Made by a program: the position numbers and the translations under genes
Source of the DNA: Siphonodentalium dalli
Taxonomy: Eukaryota; Mollusca; Scaphopoda; Gadilida; Siphonodentaliidae
Length of the DNA: 64,000 nt
Assembly (NCBI GenBank): GCA_032622095.1
Contig: CP136064.1
Span: 246,609,827 to 246,673,826, forward strand
Direction of reading: 5' to 3'
Notes under the pieces: generated by a model
Databases searched by the model: none
The model's input: the letters and a program-made list of their open reading frames with translations, nothing else
Told to the model about the DNA's origin: nothing
Shown here: in pieces, positions 15,201 through 30,200 of the stretch
How the letters are laid out: each line of letters starts with the position of its first letter
Numbering within the stretch: position 1 is the stretch's first letter

Positions 15201-18200
15201 GAAACAAACTGCTCAAGGAATGTCTGATTGTGAAGATGTTGACAATGACAACTTGCCTCCTACTGAACAGGAAGATGATCTTGGGTTTCCACAGGAAGAA
15301 GAAATTAAGAAACCTCCAAAACATGTCGAGATGGTCAAAAAAGTAAGAAGTTAGTTATAGCTCCGGATATAAGACTCCAAAGAAATAAAAGTAGCAGATC
15401 GACAAGATAAGATCAATTTGTGATCCAGAAGCATTAATTTTTGTGGGTGTAAGCCAGGAACCAGCCTGGAGATTTCAAATTGGGAGAAGTCACTTTCACT
15501 CCACTCAAGCCTTGAAATAGTGACCCTGTCATTTGCAGAATGAGGTCCCCAGAGGGTGAATTTAGTGATGCTACCCCGCATAGCGGGCTAGCATCACCAA
15601 ATTACCCTCTGGGGACCTCATTCTGCTTAGGCCGTAGCAGAATGAGGTTCCCAGAGGGTGAATTTGGTGATGCTAGTCCGCTGTGCGGGATAGCATCACT
15701 AAATTCACCCTCTGGGAACCTCATTCTGCAAATGACAGGCTCACTATTTCAAGGCTTGACTCCACTTGATTATTAGGGAGAAATGGGCTATTATCAGGGA
15801 GAATTCATAATGTTTGAAGTTCAATTTTCACCCCAACATCAGCCATCTATGATAATACAAGACCCCATTTATAAAACCATTATAATCAGTAAATACGCCA
15901 TTGCAGGCCTCAGCTTACCAGGCGAGTAGGGCGAAATAGTCGCTCGAAGTCGCGCCAGGGAGAAGTGAAGTCGCCATCCGATTTCGTCGGGAGTCTCCCG
16001 ATTTTGTGTCATTTCTCCAGTGCATACTCCCGATTGGGAAACGAAATCTCCCTATTCAAAAGATAAAACCCGAAATTAGCCTATGGCTTTAGCAAGCGAT
16101 AAGCCATGCATGCTATAGTGTTACAAATCAATTATGAATATATCGCCTGCGAGTCAAACAGGGACAAAATGTTGACACAAGGTCGACTCCTTTTGTTTAA
16201 CAGCGTTGAGTAAGTAAATGCGGTCTTCAATGTCCAGACAAGGATTATAATATATCAAACAAAGAAGCCTTCCGTTTTGGTCATACTTAATAAAGTGTTG
16301 GTTTCTGCTCATCCCGACCGACTCAAATTATTATATTGCCGATTTAAACGTTTTGTTTGTTTTAGTTCCGTTTCCGTCTTTGTGGTATTCCGTGTTTTTA
16401 AGCAATAACAGAACGCTAATCGAACGGGCCTCAAACATAATCGCCAACCAATACGTACTCCCTTTAAATTATCCGATGTTACCTGATGTTACTGAATATA
16501 TTTGGCGACAAAATTATCCGAGAGCACCATTTTATAGTGTGCAAATAAAGTTTTAATCGTTGTATTGCCTTGTTCGAAATAAAACGTGATCCATAACCGG
16601 AAAATCGTAATTTTATTCCCAATAATTCAGTGATTTTAGAGACACTCGGTAGTCGGTAGTCGATGTCAAGGACTCTAGGCCGTTAATTGTGGCATATAAA
16701 CAATCTATATTACTTTTAAATGAAAAAATTGAATTTTTTCCATGATAATGTTTTTTTCGTTTGTTTAACCTATACATATTAAATAAATTATCAGATGAAA
16801 TTATTCTCCAGTCTCTCACTTCTCCCTATTTTTCCCTCACTTCTCCCTATTTCTGCCAGAGGGAGAAGTCACTTCTCCCTATTCTCAACCTGCAAGCTGA
16901 GGCCTGCGCCATTATAATCAGTAAATATACTTTAAATATGATAATAATAATAATAATGATGGAGCTTATATAGCACCTATCCCCGCGAGTCCCCTAAGCG
17001 CTTCACATTATTACCCCAGCTTCTGGGTGCCGAGTCTTCTGCATGCTGCCATAATGGCGCTTCACAAGATTGCTCTCGGCTTACACTTACCCAACAACCA
17101 GGTCCCTATGTCTCGTCTAGGTACAACGAAGCGAGCACATTACAAGTGACCTTGCCCAAGGGTCACAACCTGCGTGAGATTTGAAACAGCATGTGGCTAT
17201 ATATAACACACACACCCACATCGCTTAATCCAGCCAAGCCACTGTTGCGGAGACGATAGTCCACTGGCGGGGCGCGAACTCACGCCGGTGCAGTAACACC
17301 ATTATGAGTCTGACACTCTAACCACTGGGCTACCACTGTTGGGACATATATATGCTGGCATATGAAATGGAAGTCACTTCTCCCTGGGATCAGCATAGGG
17401 TGTAGTGGCACATCTTGGGGAGAAAATGTCTTCCAAGTTACCCTCTAGGCTGCTCCCTGTTGTAAGCATATTATGAGACCACCAATATTGTCAGAATTGT
17501 TTTTATAAATTTTAGTCCTATCATTCATGTCATATTTAACTCGTTCTTTACTAAATGGATTTTTGAATTATGATTGCAGAAAACTTGTTGAGGCTATTTC
17601 GTCATATACCCTGAGTCATTAAAATAAAATATCTGTGTTCTCAGGTAATTAGATCTCAATTTTTAGATGATGGAGTGAGGATATTTCTTTTAATATTTTT
17701 TCTCAAAATCTGGAAAAAACAAACAATTTTTTTTATTCATTATTCAAAATCCAATATTTCTAACAGAATAATTTTTTTTAATGATGACTAGTCTTTTTAA
17801 AAGAACATTTTAGTGACAAGGGAGGTGCGTTAGCACGGAATTGTTAGTTATTTGACCTAACTTCAGCTGTGATATTTTACTCATTTATGATGTTTTTGCT
17901 TTGAAGGTTCTGCAAAGACTTAAGCATTTACTCTCCAGTGCAAATCCAAGGCTTCGACTGAAGTTGCTTGATATCGTATCTGTGTCCTGTAAAGTTTTAG
18001 TGCCTTATCAAAGTAAGTTTCTTCAAAAGATTTGTGTTCCAGAATAATTCTTAAGTTTTTATTGCCCATTGTTTGTATAACAGTGCTACAGTTATTGGAC
18101 AATAAGTCAAAACAACAACACTTTATTTGAAATTTGGAATCTGAGCATTCATAAATATTCATGGTGAAAATATAGAATATACGCATAGTGTTTCTGAATA

Positions 18201-21200
18201 ACAAATTTAATCCACGAGTGGGATTGGCAATTTACCAATTCACCAATCCCACAAGTGGATTAAATTTGTTATTCAGTAACACTATGCGTATATTTTGTTT
18301 ATGCCACGATCTATAAAATGCGATGGATAAACACTTTTCCGTTCAAATTGTATGGAGAAAGTTTAATCCACTCTGCGAAGTTTATCCCACGATCTTTACA
18401 ATGCGATGGATAAACACTTTTCCGTTCAAATTGTATGGAGAAAGTTTAATCCACTCTGCGAAGTTTAATCAACAGTAGGCACGTTTAATCAACAGGTGTT
18501 GATTAAATGTTAAATTTAAACAGATGGCTTTATTTATATAGTAAGATAGGCGATCGTCATATAAACCAACCTTTCTAATGGTCATAGTGAATGTTTAGAG
18601 CGATCAACTCCGTGAATACATATAACACACATCTGACAATCTATAAGTATTTGATGTGTACACACAAATTACCTACATAGATTAGGATTTTTATTTAGGA
18701 AATATTTGTTCACTAAAAATGAAATGTATCTGTACATTATCTTGCAGATGAACTACTGCCAATGCTGCATGAAATATGGCAACCATTTGCACATAGATTT
18801 AATGATGAAGAGAAAAATGTTATCATCAAAGTAAGTTGAGTTTTATTTATTTCTAATGTGTGTTGCATATTCTGATTACTTACTAAAGGGGAGAAATATC
18901 CCTCATCCGAATTTAATTTATGTACAAGCCTAGAAATAGTGCAGATTTTGGTTCCTGGCAGAATGACAGACCAATTTGTTTGCGCCAATCATGAACAAGG
19001 TTGTGACTGTCAAATTCATTTTATCAATAACATTAACTTTCCGATGTCCAGGATTGGCTCACACTTGTGGTGGAATATCGCTCCTTCACACAGTGATACT
19101 ACAATATAACTTAGGTCTTAGGATTGTGATCATTTATGCCATTCAACTATTTTTTACAAGAGTCAATTGGGTCTATAACATGCTGCAGCTTCTTACTACG
19201 AACATCTTACAACAAGCCATATCCCAGGCAGTCACAATGCATAATCGAGGTGCCGAATGGGTGCATATCACCATCTTCACCATCTGGGAACTTAAATATG
19301 TGTCTATGTCTTCCATAGCACTCGTATATAGGTAGTACCCACCCATCATCCCATCCTGCCACCCATAGTATCTTATGCGCTGCAGATGCTCGTATATAGG
19401 TAGTACCCACCCACCATCCCATCCCGCCACCCATAGTATCTTATGCGCCGCAGGTGCTCGTATATAGGTAGTACCCACCCACCACCCCATCCCGCCACCC
19501 ATAGTATCTTATGCGCCACAGGCGCTCGTATATAGGTAGTACCCACCCACCACCCCATCCCGCCACCCATAGTATCTTATGCGCCGCAGGCGCTCGTATA
19601 TAGGTAGTACCCACCCACCACCCTATCCCGCCACCCATAGTATCTTATGTGCCGCAGGCGCTCGTATATAGGTAGTACCCACCCACCACCCCATCCCGCC
19701 ACCCATAGTATCTTATGCACCGCAGGCGCTCGTATATAGATAGTACTCACCCACCACCCCATCCCGTCACCCATAGTATCTTATGCGCTGCAGGCGCTCG
19801 TATATAGGTAGTACCCACCCACCACCCCATCCCGCCACCCATAGTATCTTATGCGCCGCAGGCGCTCTTATATAGGTAGTATCCACCCATCATCCCATCC
19901 CGCCACCCATAGTATCTTATGTGCCGCAGATGCTCGTATATAGGTAGTACCCACCCACCATCCCATCCCGCCACCCATAGTATCTTATGTGTCGCAGGCG
20001 CTCGTATATAGGTAGTACCCACCCACCACCCCATCCCGCCACCCATAGTATCTTATGCACCGCAGGCGCTCGTATATAGATTGTACTCACCCCATCCCGT
20101 CACCCATAGTATCTTATGCGCCGCAGGCGCTCGTATATAGGTAGTACCCACCCACCACCCCATCCCGCCACCCATAGTATCTTATGCGCCGCAGGCGCTC
20201 TTATATAGGTAGTACCCACCCACCATCCCATCCCGCCACTCATAGTATCTTATGCGCAGCAGGCGCTCGTATATAGGTAGAATGAGGTGGGCTAGCAGCA
20301 CTATTCATCAACAAAACAAGTGGCTGTTATCTCAAATGGGATTAGCACAAGAGTTAAGCATCTTTGAGCATTATGTATTTTGAAACAGGGAATGATTGAA
20401 AAATAATGGCTTATTGAATTTATTTCCTTCTAGGCTATGAAGACACTCGAGGTCATGTCGGAGTGTGCACATGATTTCCTATGCCACCGAGTGGTGAAGG
20501 ATGTTTTTCCTCTAGTGACAAGTTTCCTCAAAAACCAGCAGTTAATCAGGTACTTACTGGGCTTTCCGATTCCATATCCTGGATGGCAAAAATGAATGGG
20601 CTGTGGAGAAAGCTTCATTATTAAAAACATTGATTTACACAGGCAATTGGTATCAATTATTTCTATTCTCTTCACAGCATCGGATGTATACATATGTCAT
20701 TTCAAATTAATTGATTTATTTATGGTGGCACTGATAAAAAAACAAGTGTTCGCACTTCATCTTTTGGCCAAATGAAATTTGATTGGCCATATTAAAAAAC
20801 TTTGGCCAAATGTTCTTTGGCCAAATTAAAACCACTTTGGCCAATGCTTGACCTGAATACTGATCTTAGAAACCCACATGGTCACATGATGGGGGTGATA
20901 ACCTATAATTATTTAGAAACCCACATGGTCACATGATGGGGGTGATAACCTATAATTATTTAGAAACCCACATGGTCACATGATGGGGGTGATAACCTAT
21001 AATTATTTAACCTCATTTTATGGAACTTCTTTGACATCAAAATAAACATCATTTGCCTTTTCGTGAAATTCACAAGCTCTCATGCTGATATAGGGATATA
21101 CTGTGAATAATCTAACATGTGCTTTGTGTGGTTGTTATCTCCTGTTGACATGTATTTTTATTATATGATCATATGTTTCCTTCCCCAATTCCTATGTTAA

Positions 21201-24200
21201 AACGTAATGAAAAATTGAGATATCCAACGATGTTCACCTCATTAATGAACAACAGGTTAATGACAGTTCTGAGTGACGTCAGATACTTCAGGGGTTAACA
21301 TAACTTATTATCAGACCTGAAAATAGATCATATTTTCTCAGCGACGTTCAACGTCACAACGTGTTGTCCAATCAAGGCACGTTTCATATAATAAAACAGT
21401 TATCGCATTGTTTCTTGGTTGACCCGAGAAATTGTCAGCCCTTGGAAATCAATATTCCCCTCGGCTTACGGCCTTGGTGAATATTGACTTCCTCGGGTTG
21501 ACAATTTCTCGTCTCAACCTCTGTTATATGCGATAACTGTATAATATTGTCTCCATATCATGAGATCGCACGCAATATTGAATCTTTTCAGCTGCCAAGC
21601 TGGGCCTGCCTACCAGTATACACTGAATTTCAAGCTACAGCTCAGTATTCTGGAAACCATCGGTTCTATCGCCTCAAATGTAAGCATTACATATACAAGC
21701 CTTGAAATAGTGTGTCTGTCATTTGCAGAATGAGGTCCCCAGAGGGTGAATTTAGTGATGCTACCCTGCATAGCAGGTTAGCATCACCAATTTCACCCTC
21801 TGGGAACCTCATTCTGCTGAGGTGTAAGCAGAATGAGGTCCCCAGAGGGTGAATTTGGTGATGCTAGCCCGCTATGCGGGGTAGCATCACTAAATTCACC
21901 CTCTGGGGACCTCATTCTGCAAATGACAGACACGCTATTTCAAGGCTTGTACTAGGGTCCTGCGAATATTCGATATTCGATTCGAGATTTGATTCGAAAG
22001 TCAAATTCGATTCGAATTCGATTCGAAATTGCCAACTCGAAATTTCGAATATACACTGATGGAAAAGTAGGCTGTTTGCGGGCAGGTACACACGTCGATC
22101 TTAGCTGTTTTGTGCCATTTAATTACAGAAAATGATGTATATATGTACCTTATAATTATCACTGTACATCGTGATTATATATATTAAATATAAGTATAGA
22201 CAGCAATTAGCTACTATAGGACAACTAAGTACGTCTGATTTTTATCTTTGAACATGGTAGCCAAAAGCTTGGAGATCGCAGATGGACCGACGACGCGCGT
22301 AAATTATAATAGCTATGAGACTGATCAACCGCTAGCTTTATCCGCGGTCTATCCGTCTCAGATTCTGCGTTATGTAATATAGCTCAGAATTTAAACAACA
22401 CGTGTTCCCGGCATCGAAAACTGCATTTTGGCGGTGTTTTCTTTTGAAGTTTACTTTCAATTTCGGAGCGTTCTTTGACACTTGACAAAACGTCATCCGT
22501 TATTCATGTTTATTTTAAACATGATAAAGCTGCAGGCTTACACGTGTTATGAATGCAACATGGTGTATAAATCCCAAGCATCTGGGACAACGACCCATAT
22601 ATGGAATCATCTGTCCAAGAAGCATCTAGCACTACATAAACAGGCTACACTGCGACTGTTGTTGCATCTTCAAGTTTATAACAACGGGTGATTCCGGATG
22701 TTGATTTGAAATTTTGCATGCACATGCAATCTGAACAAATTTTGCGTGATTTTAGTTCCGATAATCCGTTTAGTGGTTAAAAATGAATCGTCGTGGCGGT
22801 CGCATGGACGTTTTAATCAATTATCAATTGAAGTTAATTGTATTGCAAATGACGGTTCATCGCCACATAAGTTATGATGGAACTTCGTGCATGGAACGTT
22901 TCACAAATCGTCTAATCGTTGACAAAACATGCCCAATTGAGAATACAACATACAGATATGATTCGAATCGATATTCGATTCGATATTCGATTCGATTTCC
23001 TGAATTCGATTCGATATTCGATTCGATCAAGATCTCCAACTCGCAGGACCCTAGCTTGTACATATATAGATCCTCTTCAATGAGTTACAACATTTTCCAT
23101 TCTCAAATTAATATTGATAATTTCACTAATTTCCTCTTTTGAAAATATCTTCTTTAAATGACCTGTGTAACTTTCCTTAGAACCCTGCTATACTGAACAG
23201 ACATGAAATTGGCAAAGTTATTTGTGTTCAAGCTTTGAAATAGTGTCTGACATTTGCAGATTGAGGTCCCCAGAGGGATTTTTGTGACAATTTTCCTGAC
23301 GGCTAGCATAACAAAATTCACCTGGGAACCTCATTCTGCTTAGGCCTCAACTGCTATGGGAGACATATGATCAGATTGAATTTTCCCAGTTGAAGTTGGT
23401 GATGTTCACCCATTAGTCACCTCGATTATGCATTTTATCTTTGCAAATTAGGGGATATAGAAAATGAACAGAAGGGAAAAAGTAACTAAAAACAATGTTA
23501 ACTTGAGACTATAGATCATTCCTAGAACTTCAATGGGGGGATTTCAGTCTGATCCTAGGTCTCCCATAGCAGTTGATGCCCAAGCAGAATGAGGTCCCCC
23601 AGAGGGACCTCATAATGCAAATGACAGACATGTGTGTGTTTGAATAATACATAATAAATCAGGCAGCACTAACATCTGGGGGTCGGGGCTGAATTCTATG
23701 ATTTTCACAGCATTCATGATTCATCAATTTTTTCCCCACTGTACAGCTGCACTGTACAGTAGTCTCAAAATCAGCTGTTCAACACACACTTGTGATATGG
23801 TGCATTTAGTCAGGGAATCTGTTGATTGGGAATTTAATATTTATCAATTGAGCATTACGAGAGATTTATTTAGATCACCACTGTTAACCCTTTCAGTGCC
23901 AGGTCCGATTTTTGTATCAACCCATATACCCTGGGCCTAACAATTTTTCATCATTTGTTATTATTTTTTTACAATTTTAATAATTTTTTCTTATATTCTT
24001 TAACAGACTTATTTTGTAGGTTTAGTGCCAGGGAATCTTATGTTTTTCATGGGCATCAAAATTATTACTATGAATACTTGGTGATAGTTTTGAGTTATAA
24101 CATGCCCCTAAGGTTTTATCCAGTTTGTTTTTAAATTCGCTATAGCATGCTTAAGCATACCCAAAAAAAATTCAACCCAAAAAAATCTAAAAAAAATAAA

Positions 24201-27200
24201 AAATTTAGGGCCGATTTTACAGACTGTAAATTAGGGCCGATTAGATCAGCCCCTGGCACTGAAAGGGTTAAGCAGCAGGAAAACTGGTTTCTATTTGGAT
24301 GGATAGCCACAAGGATTCTGGTGTACAGATCATCTTAGAAATCATTGGTGTATTAAGTGCTCTATGAAACTTAATTATAAATTAATTATCATATTTCTTT
24401 ATTGTGTGAGTTTTTTCTCCTTTCACAGATCAAGTGCAATGGTAAAGAAATAGATAGCATCGCTGAATCATCACTCTGTTATCTCAGCGCACGGCAACCA
24501 CCAAGATTGCAAAAGGTAGGCACGACTATTGTATTGTTAATTTAATTCGTTGTTAAAAAGTCACCCATATTCCAAATCCAGGTAGAGTGCTGGTAGCTGA
24601 GACCATACAAAATTGAAGTAATCTTCTGCACACATTGAACTATCCATGTCTGACTCTACCGGTAGTATTTAACTTACTCAGAGTGTTGTCTAATTATACT
24701 CAATTATCATCTACAATTAGGACAAAAATATAGTTGTTGCCCACACTTGAGGGAGATACAGGGATTTATCACCCACTCGATACCATTCCAGGTCGAGAGC
24801 GGTGGATAATCCCTGTGGCTCACAAAAACAACAGTGACAACTGTTTTGTCATCTGGCAATGGATTGCACACCTGCTCAATGACAGTCCTATTGTTCAATC
24901 ACACGTGTATATTCTTTAATATAGTTTGAACAGTTCATTTTATGATGGATTTCTCGCTGATTAGAGAATAATACGTTCAAGTTTTGGATCAATTAACACT
25001 TCCATGGTTGAGGCTGTTATTTTTCCATCATTTTGCTGGTTGAAAGGTGGGAATCGGTTAACGGAAAGAACAGTGAAGCAGTTTCGAAGTAGAATACACA
25101 GGCAAGAAATGTCCGGTTTAATTTTAACCCTTTACCCAACAAAACGGCCAAAACCGGCCAAAGAAAGCTTCAACAGCCTAAAATATCTTTGGTCTGTCTC
25201 AATAGAACCATACAAATATGGATATCATTGGAACCGGCTCCTTGACCACATTGTGATAGTTACAGTTATGCCCTGTGCCAATGCATTCTCTTATATATGC
25301 GAGTCGACCATAGGTCGCCTCGCATATATAAGAGAATGCATTGGTCTAAAAAAAATCTTTTTTTAACACTTTTTACCATTTTTTCTTACATTCTTTAACA
25401 ATTTTATATTTAATGTGTTAAGCCAATGCATTCTCTTATATATGCGAGGCGACCTATGGTCGACTCGCATATATAAGAGAATGCATTGGCACAGGGCCCT
25501 TCTGTTGGGTAAAGGGTTAAATGAGTGTAGATGGGTCATCAATTTTAAGATTGTAAAAATGTGAATCTAACATGTTTTGGTTGTGCAAAAGAAATTGGCA
25601 ACAAACTGTTCCACGAAATAATGATATTCTTATGAAGTCAGAGGAATATATAGCCGAAAGAAGAATTGTCAATTGATATATAGATTAAAGCGCGGCTATT
25701 TTAATGTCAGAGCTTTGTACAAAAATGAATGTACAACATATATATCTTGGTTGTATAATTATCTGCAGCAGATATCAACTGCATAATAATATTTATCTAT
25801 TAGTTACACGGCATTGATTCAAAAAGGTCCGATAGGAATCTTACACCATGGAACAGATTTATCTCAATCGTAACACCATTTATGCACAACACATTTTAAT
25901 TGCAAATTAAAAACATTTATTATGCAAATTAGCAAACCCCACAGTTCACGATTGTTACGAAACGGTGGGGTTTATAAAATGAATGTTTTAGGAGACTATT
26001 AGAGAGTGTTGAGGGAATCTCTGCATGTTGAGTACTTTGTAGTTCCCTGTCCATCATCACTGAGCGGGCAACAATTATTAAAATGTTACCCTTGAGGGTA
26101 ATAAGTTATTTGCTGCCCGTCATGTCACACACCCTCAGCCAATCAGAAGAGAGCAGAATGGGATATGAAGGATAACAACAATGTTTGTACCTTCCTTATA
26201 TAACCTGCTTTTGATTGACTGATGTCTGCTCAAATTCCAGTCAACAAATCACTTTTAATTGGAAAGTTGTTGTTTTTTGTGTTTGACAAACCAATGTGTA
26301 TCAAATTTGAGTGAGATACTGAAGGAGTAGATAATATGAGATTGACATGCGATATAAAAGTGCAGGACAACAACATGGTGCATGAGTGGTGTGCTTTTCT
26401 CATTATGTCTGACATTTTTCAGGCTGCTTGTACGATGTTTGAGTCCCTGATTCAACTTAAGCCAGATGCTTTGTGGTTGACCTTGAATGACCTTTACTGT
26501 CCGCATGCTTACAATAAACCTGCTGACTGCTTCACAGATATCGAGGTGAGGAGTTTAGAACTTTGATATCAACAGAGAATTTAACTTTTCAATTTACTGG
26601 GTACCAAAAGGGAAAAAAGGAGTTTATATCTTTGAAAGATTTTTCAAAATGTATGAATCATGAACTGAATGCTCGAGCATATATTTATTGTCAGGATGTT
26701 TGGTTCCAAATTGTATTTGAAAAATATATCATCCAGAGCTCATAAGATAATAGCTAACAAAACCCCATATTAAGAGTGGTGTGACCCAAGTTCTACTGAC
26801 CATATATGCAACAGACCACTAGGTGTAATTTATTTAACGGAATTAGTCTGTCAAATATTTTTTTTTTATCGTCATAATACTAATAATATATGTCCAACAG
26901 ACCCATTTCGCCAAGAAAATTCCAAATCGAGCAGATAGTATTTTTATTGTTATGATATTTAAAAAATCGCGGAAATATCTGAAGTGTAAGTCACGTGAGT
27001 GCGATCACATGACCACAACGCAGTCACATGACCGATCATCTGCATCGACGCTTACCAGTGACAGCGGTGGGTGGAGCTTGAAATAATTCCGCCAATCGCG
27101 TAACAAGTTGATAAATTAAGTATAAAATATTGCAGTTGCCGGTTAATTACCTAGGCCTTTACAATAAATAGCGATCACGGAATAAAACTGTTTGAATGTG

Positions 27201-30200
27201 CTGAATTATGAACTGGATTTGCTAGAATGTTGGATTATATAACGAATAATGATGGCTAAAATGCACTTTGAGGCGATAAAAGTTGTGTGAAATGAGATTA
27301 ATTTATGCAGAAATGCAATGAGCGAGCGGAATTTCCTGCGAAACTAATTTAACTGTTTCTGAAAGAATACAAGTTAGGCCATATAGCTTCTTCTTCGTTG
27401 TATGGTACCAATTTCGGAAGCTAGTTTACACACTAGTGCCATCCTGTTGTGCGCTATAGGAGTACAATTAAACACAAATGGGGTGTGATTAAAAAGGTGG
27501 TGGTTATTATACTAGTACATGTACAGTCCTTTTAATTAGCCCTCGGCATTCGGCACTGCCGAGGAGATTACGATTTTGCGTCAGCATTTTTTTTGCCGAG
27601 AGAGAAGTTTCCAACTTTCGAGGTATGTGTCGACATATCTTATCAGGCCAAAGAAAAAAAGTGTTTTGGTTTGGGTTTCCCGACCGACCATATTTTTAGC
27701 AATAAACATTTTATTGACCCGCCGGCAAAAATAGAAAACAAATCACCTATCGTCAATACCACGAATCGGCGAAAACGGTATGCGATTTAATAGTACGTTT
27801 CTAATGACTGGGTGTTTGGCGGTATGCACTTTAGTAGTACATGCATGCACGTTTCTTTGGGAGCTGAATTTATCGATCTCGATTCGCGATATCGTCTGGA
27901 TGTTTTCACAATGGCATCAGTTTTGTCCTTAATATTACAGATTAAAGAAATGTGAACATAATTTACAAGAAATAAAAACACTGAAATCAATTAAGCATTA
28001 AATGGGATTATGTTCATGTGGGATTATGTGGGTGCGATGAATCATGATACAAGTCAACTCAAGTATATAAAATTTTAATACGCATGTGATAATCAAACAT
28101 ATCATATGTTACACAAATTGACAAGTTATACAATCAATTATCATAAATGTATGCAGTTTTCTGTGTACTGTGTGTAGTGGACTGTGTCCTCAAGATATTC
28201 ACCTGCTCACGATGTAATACATCTTGTATCATGATATTTGATGTCACAGTCGAGTGCCTGAAATATCTGCAGAAACTTGGGTAACTAACATGATTTTAAA
28301 GCATTTTCAAAACTGCCTAGGCAAATTGCCTAGGACGAAAATTTTGCCTAGGCATTTTTTTTGCCTAGGGGTATATTTCCTAATTAAAAGGACTGCATGT
28401 ATCATGATGGCTTATATTCGTCATAATACTGTTCCTGTCTGTTTCTTCACACGAAGCATATTGTGTGGAGAAGTGCACGACTGTGAACAGCTTGCTAAAA
28501 CCCTTCCAGTCAAGATCGATAAGTGCGTCAACAAAATAATTTGCTTGAATACACAACAGACTGTCGAAACTACAATAATTATTAATTAGGCTGCAGTTTG
28601 GCATAACAACATTTTTTTAATTGAAGGCTAGCCTGGCATTGTTTTTCAGTTTGTGTTTGTTGTTCGTTTATTTTTTTCGTTTTATTTTACGTTTTGATGG
28701 CAGATATTGACTTTTTAGAGAGGATTTGTTTTTAATTGTTAGCCTTGAAAAAATCCAATGATTGCCTCTAATAAAGAGCGTCCATGTTTTCGTCGCGGTA
28801 TAGAAAATAAAGAGAATCTTCTTCAAATATATCCTGGACACTGAAACTAATGGTTATATATTCTTGCTTGCAAGAAATCTAGAAGTCGTAAAAAAAAAAT
28901 CGGTACGCAATACCTCGAGTACGCGCACTTGTCAAATGTCAATTAATGGCGATATATTCTTTGGACCAATCATGCGAGTCCTTTCACTATAACAGCGATG
29001 GAAAGACAAGACCTCATTCATTTTAAATTCTTCTAGACGCAAGATAAGTCGCATTTTTTATCTGTTCATTTCTCATTATGCTATTGCGAACGACAACACG
29101 CAGTTGCCTAATTTCGTGCACTACGCACGTGTTTTCCAATTTTCGCAATTTAGTTTTACAATTGTTCAACAATCTTTTATTCTACAATACTGTCTTATTA
29201 ATGACAGTAGTCTGTGGGTGGATATTTTCAATAACAAATATTTCAATTTTGTTTTATTTACGAGAATCACTTCGAACAAATATCGTTTTTGTTTGCATAA
29301 AACAATACTCAATAAAACAAACCGATGCTCTTTCGAGTCTTTCGGGTTCTCGTCGGGATTTTTTAACACTGCACCGGATGCAATATCGTGTTGTCGTCTC
29401 CACTAAGCTCCAGTTTGGAGTTTGGTCCCTGACAAAATCCTATCCAAATGTATTAGAAGTAATACTTTACAATATTTTACAATAATTTTCCTCACGGATG
29501 CTAGATAAAATAGCCACAGTGTGGCTTGCCTCTTCTCTCTACATTGAACATAAGGCTCAATGCTTTTACGATGAAAACTTCGTAATGTTATTTCCCTCCG
29601 ACAGGTAGGGGTGCCACGATTAAGCGTATAATCGATGAAATGTTGATATGGCCGATATTCGATGACCATTTTCGGCTGCGATTACTCTGAGTTCTTTATT
29701 TCGGATGTCGAAAAGTACCGGACATATTTGGATACCCTGTTTTACAGTTTAATATCCAATGGACAGGTTAACGATCATTGATCGCGCAAAGATATTGGTA
29801 ACGCATTGTGCTCATTACTAATTACCGGCTTTCCTTCCCACGAGTCAGTAACGATTGCTCTCGCAATTTTCTATTCACGGGTATTCACCATTTGCACTTG
29901 TCCACCTGGTCACCATCAATATTAAAATATGTGAAGATATATTTAGCACATTTCCCTTCTCCGTTAATTTATGGGCATGTGAAATTGTCAGTGGACTTGG
30001 GTATATCACACAATGACCTTTGATTTGAGATAACCCCAACTTACAATTATATTACCGGTGCAATTACACCCTTCTAATCAACGAAATCAGTCTCGGTGGT
30101 TTCTGATACAAATTATGCACATGTGAATATTATGCACTACTTCCTCTGTCCTTGCTATTAGATACGCTTCATCGATTCTAATCTAGTATTGACTATCGAT

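Noticed and set aside
16935-17345. Possible tRNA gene on the minus strand
   Set aside because: A and B boxes are present but the fold is degraded and it continues into a SINE body with a microsatellite tail.
19173-20046. Series of minus-strand 65-110 codon frames (MGGGMGWWVGTTYIR-type)
   Set aside because: They are frame readings of the 68-bp minisatellite, repeating at fixed offsets; there is no gene context or start signal.
20868-21008. CRISPR-like direct repeats
   Set aside because: The 47-bp units are contiguous with no spacers, and the genome is an animal's.
29078-29485. 135-codon frame just inside the DIRS left ITR
   Set aside because: An overlapping second frame of 100 codons is equally open and neither resembles a DIRS protein. 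I left it unassigned.
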